A model generated the notes under the pieces. That model ran no database searches and had not been told where the DNA came from. It saw nothing but the letters and a program-made list of their open reading frames with translations. From positions 1-45,007 of the IMG/VR virus record IMGVR_UViG_3300021090_000046: a stretch of DNA of 45,007 nucleotides; one strand, 5' to 3'. Position numbers and translations under genes: made by a program. Shown one piece after another: positions 1 to 6,024 of the stretch. This DNA comes from a virus. Every line of letters begins with the position of its first letter. Position 1 is the stretch's first letter.

Positions 1-394
1 TCATATGAATATCCTTTAAAAATTCTCGATCTACGGTAAAAGCATCTTTGCAGATTAATTCTGTAGAATTTAATTTGTACAATTTTCTACCAAAGTTCAC
101 ATAAGGTTTGTGGAATTCCACCCCACAAACTTTTGAAAAAAGTCCGGTTTTTTTCATTATGTGAACAATTCTTCCACTTCCTGCTCCTACGTCTAAAAAT
201 CCAAGATTTTTTCTTCCTGGAAACTCTACCTTAAGGGCTTGTAAAACTTCCCATAAGGAATTTGCATGGCGAAAGGGAATATAATTCCATACATCTCTTT
301 TGTTATGATCAATAGATAAAAAAGAGTCATATAAATTACTCTCAAGGTTGTTAGTTTTGTTCACCAACTTAAAAAAAGTTTCTTTTGTTATCAC
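1..394 (-). CDS. SAM-dependent methyltransferase, partial (C-terminus off the window)
   Basis: The reading frame is open from a GTG at 394 to the left edge, about 131 codons, so the C-terminus is missing. The GTG is preceded by GGAG at an 8-nt spacing, which supports this start. Residues about 57-70 read LDVGAGSGRIVHIM, a textbook class I methyltransferase motif I (SAM-binding glycine loop). An acidic residue follows in CGVEF, in the position that usually contacts the SAM ribose. Family knowledge gives methyl transfer from SAM. The substrate (DNA, protein, glycan or small molecule) cannot be told because the target-recognition part is cut off. It is the last gene of a leftward run of small genes. 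Confidence 0.75.
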   Translation of the reverse strand, partial: MITKETFFKLVNKTNNLESNLYDSFLSIDHNKRDVWNYIPFRHANSLWEVLQALKVEFPGRKNLGFLDVGAGSGRIVHIMKKTGLFSKVCGVEFHKPYVNFGRKLYKLNSTELICKDAFTVDREFLKDIHM

Positions 395-412
395 AGTGTT
401 TTCTCCAACTTC

Positions 413-655
413 CTAGAGGAACAATCCTCCAAAAAGATAAAAAATTCCAATAACAGAAAAAAGTATGGCAATTATTACAACATTTCCAACAAAAAAATGT
501 AAAATCCAGACAAGAATCTCTGGCATATTTTTTGTCCAACTTTTCGGAGTAGAATTTTCTCCAAAATCCTTAATTAATTTCTCCAAAAGATATAGTCCAA
601 AAAGAATTACTGAAGCTATTATTCCATATAATATTCTAGAAAGAATTTCATACAT
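413..655 (-). CDS. Small membrane protein, two predicted TM segments
   Basis: An 80-residue protein. The ATG at 655 is chosen because GGAG sits 5 nt upstream; the frame stays open further but without a ribosome site. Two hydrophobic stretches, about residues 7-24 (ILYGIIASVILFGLYLLEK) and 51-78 (ILHFFVGNVVIIAILFSVIG), flank a polar loop, so a two-pass inner-membrane protein is expected. No family is recognised. It follows an exported-protein gene, and a perfect 14-bp inverted repeat lies just upstream of its ribosome site. Small phage membrane proteins in such positions can act in lysis or superinfection exclusion, but nothing in the sequence decides this. Confidence 0.65.
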   Translation of the reverse strand: MYEILSRILYGIIASVILFGLYLLEKLIKDFGENSTPKSWTKNMPEILVWILHFFVGNVVIIAILFSVIGIFYLFGGLFL

Positions 656-670
656 ATTTTCTCCTTTTTT

Positions 671-716
671 GTGTTTATAAAAGACTCCCAATTTCTTGAG
701 AATCTTTTATAAACAC
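671..716. other. Perfect 14-bp inverted repeat between two small genes
   Basis: GTGTTTATAAAAGA at 671-684 is the exact reverse complement of 703-716, with an 18-nt loop that can add a CTC/GAG pair. It lies after the stop of the exported-protein gene (735) and directly before the ribosome site of the small membrane protein (start 655). Neither strand has a T-run after the stem, so it is not a standard terminator. It could be an RNA-processing site, a stability element, a translational control hairpin or a protein-binding palindrome. Confidence 0.7.
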
Positions 717-734
717 CCCCTAAAATTTTTCCCC

Positions 735-1214
735 CTATTTCTTTTCCTGACCTCCTCCTGCGTTACATTCCGAAGGTGTCCCATCCTTTCCTGCATTTTT
801 GTTCTTACAGTCTTTGGAGGGAACGGCGGAGGGAGGAGTCGAAACTGTTTCTGTCGCCTCTGGTTGAGGAGTTTCCGTAAATTCTGTGGGGGGAGTTTGT
901 GCCTGAGATTCCGTAGGGATAGTTCCCGTGACCATTTCAGTAGGCACAATCGAGGAAGTTTTCACCAGATGCTTGTAGGAAGTTTTGGTGGAAAGTTCTC
1001 CAGCATATAGAACACACTTCTGTTTCCACAATTCCTCAAGATGGCTTGCAACGGGCATCACACAGCTTTGTGTGTATTGTATCATGGAAGATTCGGGAGG
1101 AATCTTCGCTGTATAAGCCCAGGCAGGAAGGGTGAGATTTCCCATGACAACAGCCAGAACAACGAACAGAACAGTAATCCCCAAAATTGCTCCGTAAATA
1201 TTCAGTTTTTTCAT
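735..1214 (-). CDS. Exported or membrane-anchored Thr/Pro-rich protein
   Basis: A 159-residue protein starting at the ATG at 1214, which has GGAG 8 nt upstream. The N-terminus is Lys-Lys followed by a hydrophobic core (about residues 8-28) and then LPAWA-YT, an AXA-type signal-peptidase site near residue 34. It may equally stay anchored by an uncleaved segment. Residues about 90-135 are rich in Thr, Pro, Glu and Ser and look like an extended linker. The C-terminus has Cys-containing KDCKNKN and SECNAGGG parts, and two more cysteines lie mid-protein, so disulfides are possible. No enzyme motif is seen. Export plus a flexible linker suggests a role at the cell surface. Confidence 0.6.
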   Translation of the reverse strand: MKKLNIYGAILGITVLFVVLAVVMGNLTLPAWAYTAKIPPESSMIQYTQSCVMPVASHLEELWKQKCVLYAGELSTKTSYKHLVKTSSIVPTEMVTGTIPTESQAQTPPTEFTETPQPEATETVSTPPSAVPSKDCKNKNAGKDGTPSECNAGGGQEKK

Positions 1215-1294
1215 TTCAAAATCTCCTTTCAAATGTCTGTGAATTTTTTGTTCCAGAAAAATAGGTTAATTATCTTTGAAGAAACCTCCTTGGT

Positions 1295-1453
1295 TTAATA
1301 GCAAAGCTCTCGGAAACCAAAAATGTACTGAAAAGTTTCCCAAACCGTCCAGCCACATTCGTAAGTTTTTGGTGCGTTCAACAGTAGCAGGAAAATCAGG
1401 ACAAATGCTACCAGAAGAATCGCCAGCAAAGCTGAAGACTGTCCTTTCTGCAT
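1295..1453 (-). CDS. 52-residue single-TM protein
   Basis: A short gene supported by a strong ribosome site, AAAGGAG with a 7-nt spacing to the ATG at 1453, and by tight packing 2 nt from the stop of the upstream gene. The product starts MQKGQSS, has a hydrophobic stretch over residues 8-26 (ALLAILLVAFVLIFLLLLN), and ends in a roughly 26-residue tail with Cys33 and Cys51 and several aromatic residues. One membrane span is expected, with the tail probably outside. A longer overlapping frame in the same interval lacks a ribosome site and is rejected. No family is recognised. Confidence 0.65.
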   Translation of the reverse strand: MQKGQSSALLAILLVAFVLIFLLLLNAPKTYECGWTVWETFQYIFGFRELCY

Positions 1454-1455
1454 AT

Positions 1456-1632
1456 TTACTCTCCTTTCTTTTTATCTTCTTTGTCAAAAATTTCCTTCAG
1501 GGTATGGAGTTTTTTGATTTCTTCCTGAATTTTTGCCAAAATTTCAAATATGGAATTTCTCGTATCAATCATACGATTAATTATACGAGGTTCTTTGTCA
1601 TTTTTTGTGTGCTTTCTTTTAAAAAAGCTCAT
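1456..1632 (-). CDS. Small charged helical protein
   Basis: A 58-residue soluble protein from the ATG at 1632, with AGGAG 5 nt upstream. It begins MSFFKRKHTKNDKEPR and continues as a heptad-like Ile/Leu/Lys/Glu helix (about residues 22-50), so it probably forms a coiled coil. No family is recognised. It lies in a set of very small leftward genes, with 2 nt to the next gene and 8 nt from the previous one, which implies one transcript and perhaps coupled translation. Confidence 0.55.
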   Translation of the reverse strand: MSFFKRKHTKNDKEPRIINRMIDTRNSIFEILAKIQEEIKKLHTLKEIFDKEDKKKGE

Positions 1633-1640
1633 GGAATCTC

Positions 1641-1787
1641 CTAAAACAGAATATTTCTTAGTTGAAAAAACAGCCAAATTCCAAATCCAAGCGCGAGAAT
1701 AATTACCAGACAGTTAAGTTTGCACCCTATCAAGCGATTATACCAGCGAATTTTCCTAATAAATTTCTCTCTCTGATACAAGGACAT
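1641..1787 (-). CDS. 48-residue single-TM protein
   Basis: Starts at the ATG at 1787, with GGAG 6 nt upstream. The N-terminal half is basic (MSLYQREKFIRKIRWYNR), followed by one hydrophobic span (about residues 24-42, LNCLVIILALGFGIWLFFQL). The positive-inside rule places the N-terminus in the cytoplasm. The frame extends upstream to a longer reading, but that version overlaps the neighbouring gene and has no ribosome site. Function unknown; it is one of several tiny membrane proteins in this cluster. Confidence 0.55.
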   Translation of the reverse strand: MSLYQREKFIRKIRWYNRLIGCKLNCLVIILALGFGIWLFFQLRNILF

Positions 1788-1788
1788 T

Positions 1789-2040
1789 TTATTCTCCAGT
1801 TCTGGTAAGAATTTCCAGAATATCTTCCCTGTAAGTAATGTCCTCATAATCCTTATAATAGTATTCCAGGAGTTCTTCCAAAGTTTCCAATAAGCCAGAT
1901 TCAAAATTTACTCTGACAGGAACTCTGTGGGGAAGATGATGGACTATTTCCACAAAACCTTCCACATCTTGATAATCACTTTCAGGGAGAAAAAGCTCTT
2001 TGGTTTCTTCGTTGTAACTTACTACGATGGATTTTCTCAT
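1789..2040 (-). CDS. Small acidic hypothetical protein
   Basis: An 83-residue protein starting MRKSIVVSYNEETKELFLPESDYQ. It is acidic, with a helical C-terminal half (LLETLEELLEYYYKDYEDITYREDILEIL). The ribosome site is weak (GAG 6 nt upstream). No cysteines or membrane segments are seen. It is not recognised. Its stop is 2 nt from the next start, consistent with operon organisation. Small acidic early phage proteins often bind host proteins, but this is only a general possibility. Confidence 0.55.
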   Translation of the reverse strand: MRKSIVVSYNEETKELFLPESDYQDVEGFVEIVHHLPHRVPVRVNFESGLLETLEELLEYYYKDYEDITYREDILEILTRTGE

Positions 2041-2076
2041 AATAATCTCAATTCTTTTTTCAAGCCGGTTTAGGGA

Positions 2077-2382
2077 CTAAATTATTCGAAGTTTTTCTGG
2101 AGTATTTTCATCTATAACTTTGTAAGATTCTCCGCAGTGACACTCAAAAATAAATTCCCAGCGAATAGTTTCAGAAGTATCACTCAAAGAAATCCAGTTA
2201 TCTTCTTTAACCCGAACTTCTTCACGAAATTCAGAAAAATGATGAATAAGAATCTTCCCATGATTTTTGTGCTGATTAAGCCAATTCATTTCCTGCTGAA
2301 GATATTTCTCAGCCAATGCTTCCAGCTCTTTTTGTTGGGAAATATTTTCTTCCCACAGATCATCTAGAGACTTGTCATTCAT
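2077..2382 (-). CDS. Hypothetical protein with CxC motif
   Basis: A 101-residue protein. The ATG at 2382 overlaps the TGA of the upstream gene as ATGA, a classic translational-coupling junction, so this start is preferred over a TTG further upstream. The N-terminal third is helical and charged. The C-terminal third reads as a beta-rich segment with FECHCGESYKV, a CHC pair that might be half of a metal site. No family is recognised. It is probably co-translated with the preceding 85-residue protein. Confidence 0.55.
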   Translation of the reverse strand: MNDKSLDDLWEENISQQKELEALAEKYLQQEMNWLNQHKNHGKILIHHFSEFREEVRVKEDNWISLSDTSETIRWEFIFECHCGESYKVIDENTPEKLRII

Positions 2383-2636
2383 TTCTGCACCAATTCCTTT
2401 GGACAATTGTCTGAATATAAGGTGGGAATTTCATCGGTAATTTCTTCAAAAATTGCCCAATAAAAATCAGCGGGAGTAAATCTCACATCAATTTCTCTGC
2501 TGAATCTTTCTGCTGCCATTTTCCTAACCTTCTTGACATCCTTTAGCATGGATTTCTCATCTGTTTGCAATGCCAAAAGATTTATTACAGGAATTTTGCA
2601 ACACGGATGACCGGAGGTTACGAATATTTGTTGCAT
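2379..2636 (-). CDS. Hypothetical protein
   Basis: An 85-residue protein starting MQQIFVTSGHPCCKIP, with GAGG 9 nt upstream of the ATG. Its end overlaps the next gene as ATGA. The middle is basic and helical (KDVKKVRKMAAERFSREIDV). No family is recognised. It is the first gene after a Rho-independent terminator at 2672-2695, so it either needs its own promoter (only poor matches were seen) or depends on read-through. Confidence 0.5.
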   Translation of the reverse strand: MQQIFVTSGHPCCKIPVINLLALQTDEKSMLKDVKKVRKMAAERFSREIDVRFTPADFYWAIFEEITDEIPTLYSDNCPKELVQK

Positions 2637-2671
2637 AATTTTTTACCTCATTTTTCTTGGTTTTTGACAAC

Positions 2672-2695
2672 AAAAAACCTCCCGATTTGGGAGGC
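2672..2695 (-). terminator. Rho-independent terminator
   Basis: On the minus strand CCTCCC pairs with GGGAGG across a 5-nt loop (plus coordinates 2678-2694), followed at once by six T residues (2677-2672). It sits 21 nt after the stop of the 197-residue gene, as expected for termination of leftward transcription from the control region. Confidence 0.85.
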
Positions 2696-2716
2696 TAATT
2701 TATATGAATTTTTCTC

Positions 2717-3310
2717 TCACCGGAGTTCGTGTCTTTTTCCCTGGAAAATGTAGTAATATGCCGTACCAGTTTTTTCGAAAATTCCCACTGTAATCGGAAA
2801 ACCTTCTATGGTGATTTCCAGGAAAGTTGCCATGTCTTTTGTGACCTTATTTATAGTAACAATATCCTCTGGAGATAGATGATTAATTTTTTCCATCCAT
2901 TCTTCGAGAATTGGGCTGTCGATATTTTTGGGAGGTTTTACGGAACCTTCCCATGCATTTTTGAAGGTTGGTGCTGGGGAGTTTACATATGATTTTGTAG
3001 TAAAAAATTCCTGTAAACCCGCCGCATCGAAGTCATTATTCTTAAATCCTGAAACCTTACCGGGTAAAGCCTGTAATTTTTCTGTATTAACCCTACCTCT
3101 AAAAACATTCCCCTCAGAATCAATTACTATACTTTCCCCATGCTTTGTTTTTGTCAGAATAGACAGTAAATCCCACGTGGACATAATAAAGCGGGAAATT
3201 CTGGCTAAACCTCTGGATTCATTTCTAGATACTGCTTCCTGGATTTTCTGAAGCTTTAAAGCTGTGTCAATAGCTTTGGCTTTTTCTTCTGAATTTTGTA
3301 TAGTTTTCAT
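2717..3310 (-). CDS. Hypothetical protein, first leftward gene of the control region
   Basis: A 197-residue protein from the ATG at 3310, with AGAGG 6 nt upstream. The N-terminus is a charged helix (about residues 1-45). The middle holds SIVIDSEGNVFRGRVNTEKLQALPG, beta-rich with a conserved-looking turn. The C-terminus (ITIEGFPITVGIFEKTGTAYYYIF) also looks like a beta sheet. No motif or family is recognised. It is followed by a strong terminator and preceded by roughly 800 nt of non-coding, repeat-rich DNA, so it is probably separately transcribed, perhaps early. Confidence 0.6.
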   Translation of the reverse strand: MKTIQNSEEKAKAIDTALKLQKIQEAVSRNESRGLARISRFIMSTWDLLSILTKTKHGESIVIDSEGNVFRGRVNTEKLQALPGKVSGFKNNDFDAAGLQEFFTTKSYVNSPAPTFKNAWEGSVKPPKNIDSPILEEWMEKINHLSPEDIVTINKVTKDMATFLEITIEGFPITVGIFEKTGTAYYYIFQGKRHELR

Positions 3311-3800
3311 TTCTGACCTCTTTTTTACGGATTCCGTAGAATGAATTACTGCTGAAAATTCCAACTAAATTCTAATACTATTCTCAATTAACTTTCGGTG
3401 TCCCTTTAGGGAGTTTTCCAGAGATTTTCCCAGAAAATTTCCTGGAGGGAATCCCTCCAATGCTCCCAATGGGTACGCCTCGACACCCTAAGCTTAAGCG
3501 ATAGACATTAAGACAATATGAGACAATCTTAACAACTATGCAAACACTCATCTAGACAGCCTTAAGCCTATTGTCTGACAACTTATACAGGTATAAAGAA
3601 TTTTATACAGGGAAAATCTGGGAAAGTATGCTCCAAGGGAATCCATAGAATATTGTTAGAGCATATAATGAGAATAAAGGGAAAGTATAGGAATGTAAGA
3701 GAAGCAGGGAGAATAGGGGAATGTAAGAGAATCTTTTTTTTGTACTGCCAAACATATACAACGGACAAATTACCCATATGAGAATCCCCTATAAAAACTA
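3311..3800. promoter_or_regulatory. Non-coding control region with clustered repeats and palindromes
   Basis: No credible gene is seen here. The stretch carries many short repeats: AGACAAT at 3511-3517 and 3521-3527 (10-nt pitch) with the inverse ATTGTCT at 3570-3576; the palindrome TTGTCTGACAA at 3571-3581; CTTAAGC at 3493-3499 and 3561-3567; TTATACAGG at 3583-3591 and 3603-3611 (20-nt pitch); GGGAAAGTAT at 3620-3629 and 3679-3688; GGAATGTAAGAGAA at 3690-3703 and 3718-3731 (28-nt pitch); ACGGACAAAT at 3761-3770. A perfect 7-bp hairpin is at 3443-3459. Such density suggests operators or replication iterons. Minus-strand promoter matches for the gene at 3310 are weak; TATAAA-like boxes in the TTATACAGG repeats are the best candidates. 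Confidence 0.55.
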
Positions 3801-3844
3801 CAATAAAACTCGTCCGATTCGGCAATAAAACTCGTCCGATTCGG
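3801..3844 (+). repeat. Two perfect 22-bp tandem direct repeats upstream of a promoter
   Basis: Positions 3801-3822 and 3823-3844 are identical. Each unit starts CAATAAAACTCG and ends TCCGATTCGG, and holds the near-palindrome CCGA-T-TCGG. The second copy ends 1 nt before the -35 box of the plus-strand promoter at 3846. The 22-bp pitch is about two helical turns, so two proteins would bind on the same face. Activator or repressor binding is the natural inference. Confidence 0.8.
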
Positions 3845-3845
3845 A

Positions 3846-3874
3846 TTGCAATTTTATTTGATATGCTGTATTAT
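3846..3874 (+). promoter_or_regulatory. Sigma70-type promoter for the plus-strand island
   Basis: TTGCAA at 3846-3851 and TATTAT at 3869-3874 are separated by exactly 17 nt, a good match to TTGACA-N17-TATAAT. Transcription would start near 3881 and run into the two plus-strand genes. The tandem repeats abut the -35 box, which points to regulated use. Confidence 0.65.
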
Positions 3875-4113
3875 GTAGTCATGGTTTGGCGTACGGGAAA
3901 TGGATTTTTCCCCTCCCAAATCCCAGCCCATAGCACTACGGACAAATGATGTAACGGACATCACGCCCACGCCAACGCACCCGCCAAAATCCCGCAAGAA
4001 TGGACCTGCCAAGTGAATAGTAGAAAATCTACAAAGGGTAGCAATCCCCATGATTGTTATATGTAACAGCCTGAAACAATAACAGGATGGTACTAAAGAA
4101 AGTGAGTAATCTA
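3875..4113 (+). other. Long untranslated leader of the plus-strand island
   Basis: About 230 nt separate the promoter from the first supported gene. The stretch is visibly richer in G and C than the surrounding phage DNA. It repeats ACGGACA (3938-3944 and 3954-3960, also at 3761) and can form small hairpins (GGGAAA/TTTCCC at 3895-3912, TGTTA/TAACA near 4056-4070). An ATG at 3881, at the predicted transcript start, opens a 22-codon frame without a ribosome site. A riboswitch class could not be recognised. Confidence 0.4.
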
Positions 4114-4485
4114 ATGGCGAAATTTGCATTGACAATTAATGGCGAGAACGTGACCAAATCGCAGAAGACTCTCGAATTGTGGTCAAAACTTGTTGGTACA
4201 CGCAATCCCGGCGCACAGACTCCGGTCATGGCTATTGAACATATCCTGACTGAGAATCCCGGTTACATTGAAACCGTCAAAGCAACCTACAGCGGGAGCG
4301 ACACCCTTGAAGTATGGGTGACAGAAGAGGGTAAAACCTCTCCTGAGTTTGTTGGCGGTAACACGTTCGCCGGATTTGTTGAGAGGATGCAAATTGCATC
4401 CCGTGCCAAATTCTGGATGGGAAATATCCCATCAGCAGAGAAAAAGGAAAGTAAATCGGCTGATAAGGGAGAACTCGAGGTATAA
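4114..4485 (+). CDS. Hypothetical protein of the plus-strand island
   Basis: A 123-residue protein, one of only two supported plus-strand genes. The start MAKFALTINGENV at 4114 has a weak GTGAG ribosome site 7 nt upstream. An ATG at 4087 in the same frame has no better site. The protein mixes beta segments (KFALTINGEN, DTLEVWVTEEG) with a central helix and ends in a charged tail (AEKKESKSADKGELEV). No motif or family is recognised. G+C and codon choice differ clearly from neighbours (many GGC, CCC and GCC codons), which suggests separate acquisition. With its own promoter and flanking hairpins it resembles a moron gene. Confidence 0.65.
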   Translation: MAKFALTINGENVTKSQKTLELWSKLVGTRNPGAQTPVMAIEHILTENPGYIETVKATYSGSDTLEVWVTEEGKTSPEFVGGNTFAGFVERMQIASRAKFWMGNIPSAEKKESKSADKGELEV

Positions 4486-4505
4486 CCTCTCCCACGTGAG
4501 CAAAA

Positions 4506-4531
4506 TCCCCTCCCCGAAATATGGGAGGGGA
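4506..4531 (+). other. Strong 9-bp hairpin between the two plus-strand genes
   Basis: CCCCTCCC (4507-4514) pairs with GGGAGGGG (4523-4530), plus an outer T-A pair, across an 8-nt loop. No T-run follows on either strand, so it is probably a partial terminator, an RNA stability hairpin or a processing site rather than a full terminator. It lies 21 nt after the stop of the first island gene and 40 nt before the second. Confidence 0.6.
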
Positions 4532-4570
4532 ATCACATCAAAACATCAGACAATTGAAATGAGGTATATC

Positions 4571-4675
4571 ATGGCTAAATTACTGCTTTTCGTGTTGTTG
4601 GTTTTGGTAGTATACGGCGTGATCGTGTCAAAATTTGCAGAGGTGGTATTCGTCACGGCGAGGGGATTATTTTAG
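4571..4675 (+). CDS. 34-residue single-TM peptide
   Basis: The ATG at 4571 has GAGG 6 nt upstream. The product is almost wholly hydrophobic: MAKLLLFVLLVLVVYGVIVSK, then FAEVVFVTARGLF, so one membrane span is expected with few exposed residues. It follows the 123-residue gene by 85 nt on the same strand and is probably on the same transcript. Tiny hydrophobic phage peptides can be toxins, lysis regulators or exclusion factors, and the sequence does not choose between these. Confidence 0.55.
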   Translation: MAKLLLFVLLVLVVYGVIVSKFAEVVFVTARGLF

Positions 4676-4718
4676 TCCAGAAAATCTCCAGAGAATCCCC
4701 CCATATCCCACGAATAAA

Positions 4719-4744
4719 ATCCCGCCAGAATTTTTTGGCGGGAT
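4719..4744. terminator. Hairpin terminator between convergent units
   Basis: A perfect 9-bp stem: ATCCCGCCA at 4719-4727 pairs with TGGCGGGAT at 4736-4744 over an 8-nt T-rich loop. Read on the minus strand it is followed by TTTATT, a fair terminator tail for leftward late transcripts that pass the one at 4970. For the plus-strand island it is the first strong stem after the last gene but lacks a following T-run. Confidence 0.55.
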
Positions 4745-4779
4745 GCCCCTGTGTACCTCACAGACTCCTCTACTATATT

Positions 4780-4813
4780 CCCCAAAATTCCCCAAAATTC
4801 CCCAAAATTCCCC
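4780..4813 (-). repeat. Four-run G-tract repeat (G-quadruplex motif) at 10-nt pitch
   Basis: CCCC occurs at 4780, 4790, 4800 and 4810 on the plus strand with identical AAAATT spacers. The minus strand therefore carries four GGGG runs separated by 6-nt loops, which fits the classical intramolecular G-quadruplex pattern. The repeat lies in the non-coding gap between the plus-strand island and the endolysin gene, on the template side of arriving island transcripts. Confidence 0.8.
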
Positions 4814-4969
4814 AAAGTCTCCATAAAATCCTCCTAAAAATGCCGTAAAGATGTCATAAAAACTCCATAAAAATGTTGTAAATATTCCAGCCTTGTCTTA
4901 CCCCCCCCCCATAGGGTGAATAAATTCAGCTTTTGTTTTTCATTAATTGTCCAAAATCGGTTTTTATTT
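4814..4969. other. Non-coding spacer with C10 tract and degenerate repeats
   Basis: No gene is seen. The first part has loosely repeated CCATAAAA/GTAAA units (4818-4885). Ten consecutive C residues stand at 4901-4910, followed by ATAGGGTGAA. Homopolymers of this length are rare elsewhere in the window, and the tract length may be uncertain from sequencing. The remainder is AT-rich. Confidence 0.5.
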
Positions 4970-5008
4970 TAAAAAATAAATAGTTCCCCACGCTTATGAG
5001 GAACTATT
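4970..5008 (-). terminator. Terminator at the end of the late operon
   Basis: AATAGTTCC (4979-4987) pairs perfectly with GGAACTATT (5000-5008) over a 12-nt loop. On the minus strand the stem is followed by TATTTTTTAAAAT. It begins 12 nt beyond the endolysin stop codon and would end the long leftward structural/lysis transcript. Confidence 0.8.
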
Positions 5009-5019
5009 GTAGTTAATGG

Positions 5020-6024
5020 TTATTTAATCTTTGTAAATGCGTTTGTCTTCCAAGCCGAACCATCAGAGAGTTCTATGGTAATATTATTTATTGGAGAAAG
5101 AGGTTCTTCTGATGGAGGTATTACTTCGTAGTTTCCCCTTAGGTTTCCACTATAACGAAGGGCAAACCAGTCTCCTGAAACCAACTGCATCCATTCCTCC
5201 ACCCCGGGAACGATTACCTTTATATCCACTCCGGTAAATACGTCTCCCTTGTGAAGTATATACAATACAGGATTTGTAATATTATTTACGTAAGGGGCTT
5301 TTCTTACATTTACATCTTCTGACCATGTAATGGTTCCTCTATAAGTAGTAGTTGTAGGCATGGGTTCTCCTTGTTCTTCTGTCTCCAGTTTAAAATATTC
5401 TATAAATTCCAGCTCTGTGCCATTGAATTCGTTCAAATCCATTCCATCGCTTAATCCACCATAAAGTTTTCCATCGCCATTTTCGGTAAATTGCCAGAAA
5501 GTTTCTTTATCCCAAATGGTGGGAATCTTTATTAGTGCTTTGTTTTCCGTATACCAGGGAAGCCATAAGGGATAGTTTCCAAAATATGATGCCTCTCTAG
5601 GAAAATAAAGAGGATTAGGTCCAAAATCCTTCCAGTAATAGTATCCAGTATAAATTCCGAAGCTTCTTCCAGGCATGTATTGTTTGGAGTATTCCAGAAA
5701 GTCATACCAGTTTTTCCATCCAGAATATGCTCCATTGTAGGAATCTTCAAAATCAGTCCAACAGTAAAGAGGTGTGTGAAATCCATCAAGAACTTCAGAC
5801 CAGTACCTGGCTTGGTTCTTTGGGCTTTCCCTGCTATCGAAGTACCAATATGAACCAATAGGTAGATGTACCTCTGCGGCTCCTTTCATGAATACTGGTG
5901 CTCTGGAATCCTTCCAATAACGCTGTCCAGCCCTTATAATGGTTCCTTTTGCTCCAGCCTCCTTCATTATCAGGAAGTTACACTCTTTTACATAAAAATC
6001 AAGGTCGGGTATTATTACTTTCAT
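5020..6024 (-). CDS. Endolysin: GH25 muramidase with C-terminal SH3-like domain
   Basis: A 334-residue peptidoglycan hydrolase that would cut the MurNAc-GlcNAc bond at lysis. GH25 hallmarks appear in order: GTIIRAG (27-33), IGSYWYF (56-62), WTDFED with the catalytic DxE pair Asp91/Glu93, FGIYTGYYYW (122-131), PLWLPWYT, FWQFTENG (176-183) and DLNEFNG (196-202). After a Thr-rich linker, residues about 228-310 (TWSEDVNVRKAPY, HKGDVFTGVD, WFALRY) look like a bacterial SH3 domain for wall binding. The ATG at 6024 has GGAGG 5 nt upstream. No signal peptide is seen, so release would need a holin. It is the last gene of the late operon. Confidence 0.9.
   Translation of the reverse strand: MKVIIPDLDFYVKECNFLIMKEAGAKGTIIRAGQRYWKDSRAPVFMKGAAEVHLPIGSYWYFDSRESPKNQARYWSEVLDGFHTPLYCWTDFEDSYNGAYSGWKNWYDFLEYSKQYMPGRSFGIYTGYYYWKDFGPNPLYFPREASYFGNYPLWLPWYTENKALIKIPTIWDKETFWQFTENGDGKLYGGLSDGMDLNEFNGTELEFIEYFKLETEEQGEPMPTTTTYRGTITWSEDVNVRKAPYVNNITNPVLYILHKGDVFTGVDIKVIVPGVEEWMQLVSGDWFALRYSGNLRGNYEVIPPSEEPLSPINNITIELSDGSAWKTNAFTKIK

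Noticed and set aside
1266-1487. A 73-codon minus-strand frame
   Set aside because: No ribosome site; the overlapping 52-codon frame (1453-1295) has a strong one and a sensible membrane protein.
3583-4135. Two minus-strand open frames in the control region
   Set aside because: They lack ribosome sites, run through tandem repeats and the plus-strand promoter, and read as low-complexity sequence.
4778-4817. CRISPR-like short repeats
   Set aside because: Units are only 10 nt with 6-nt constant spacers and no unique spacers; it is a simple tandem repeat.
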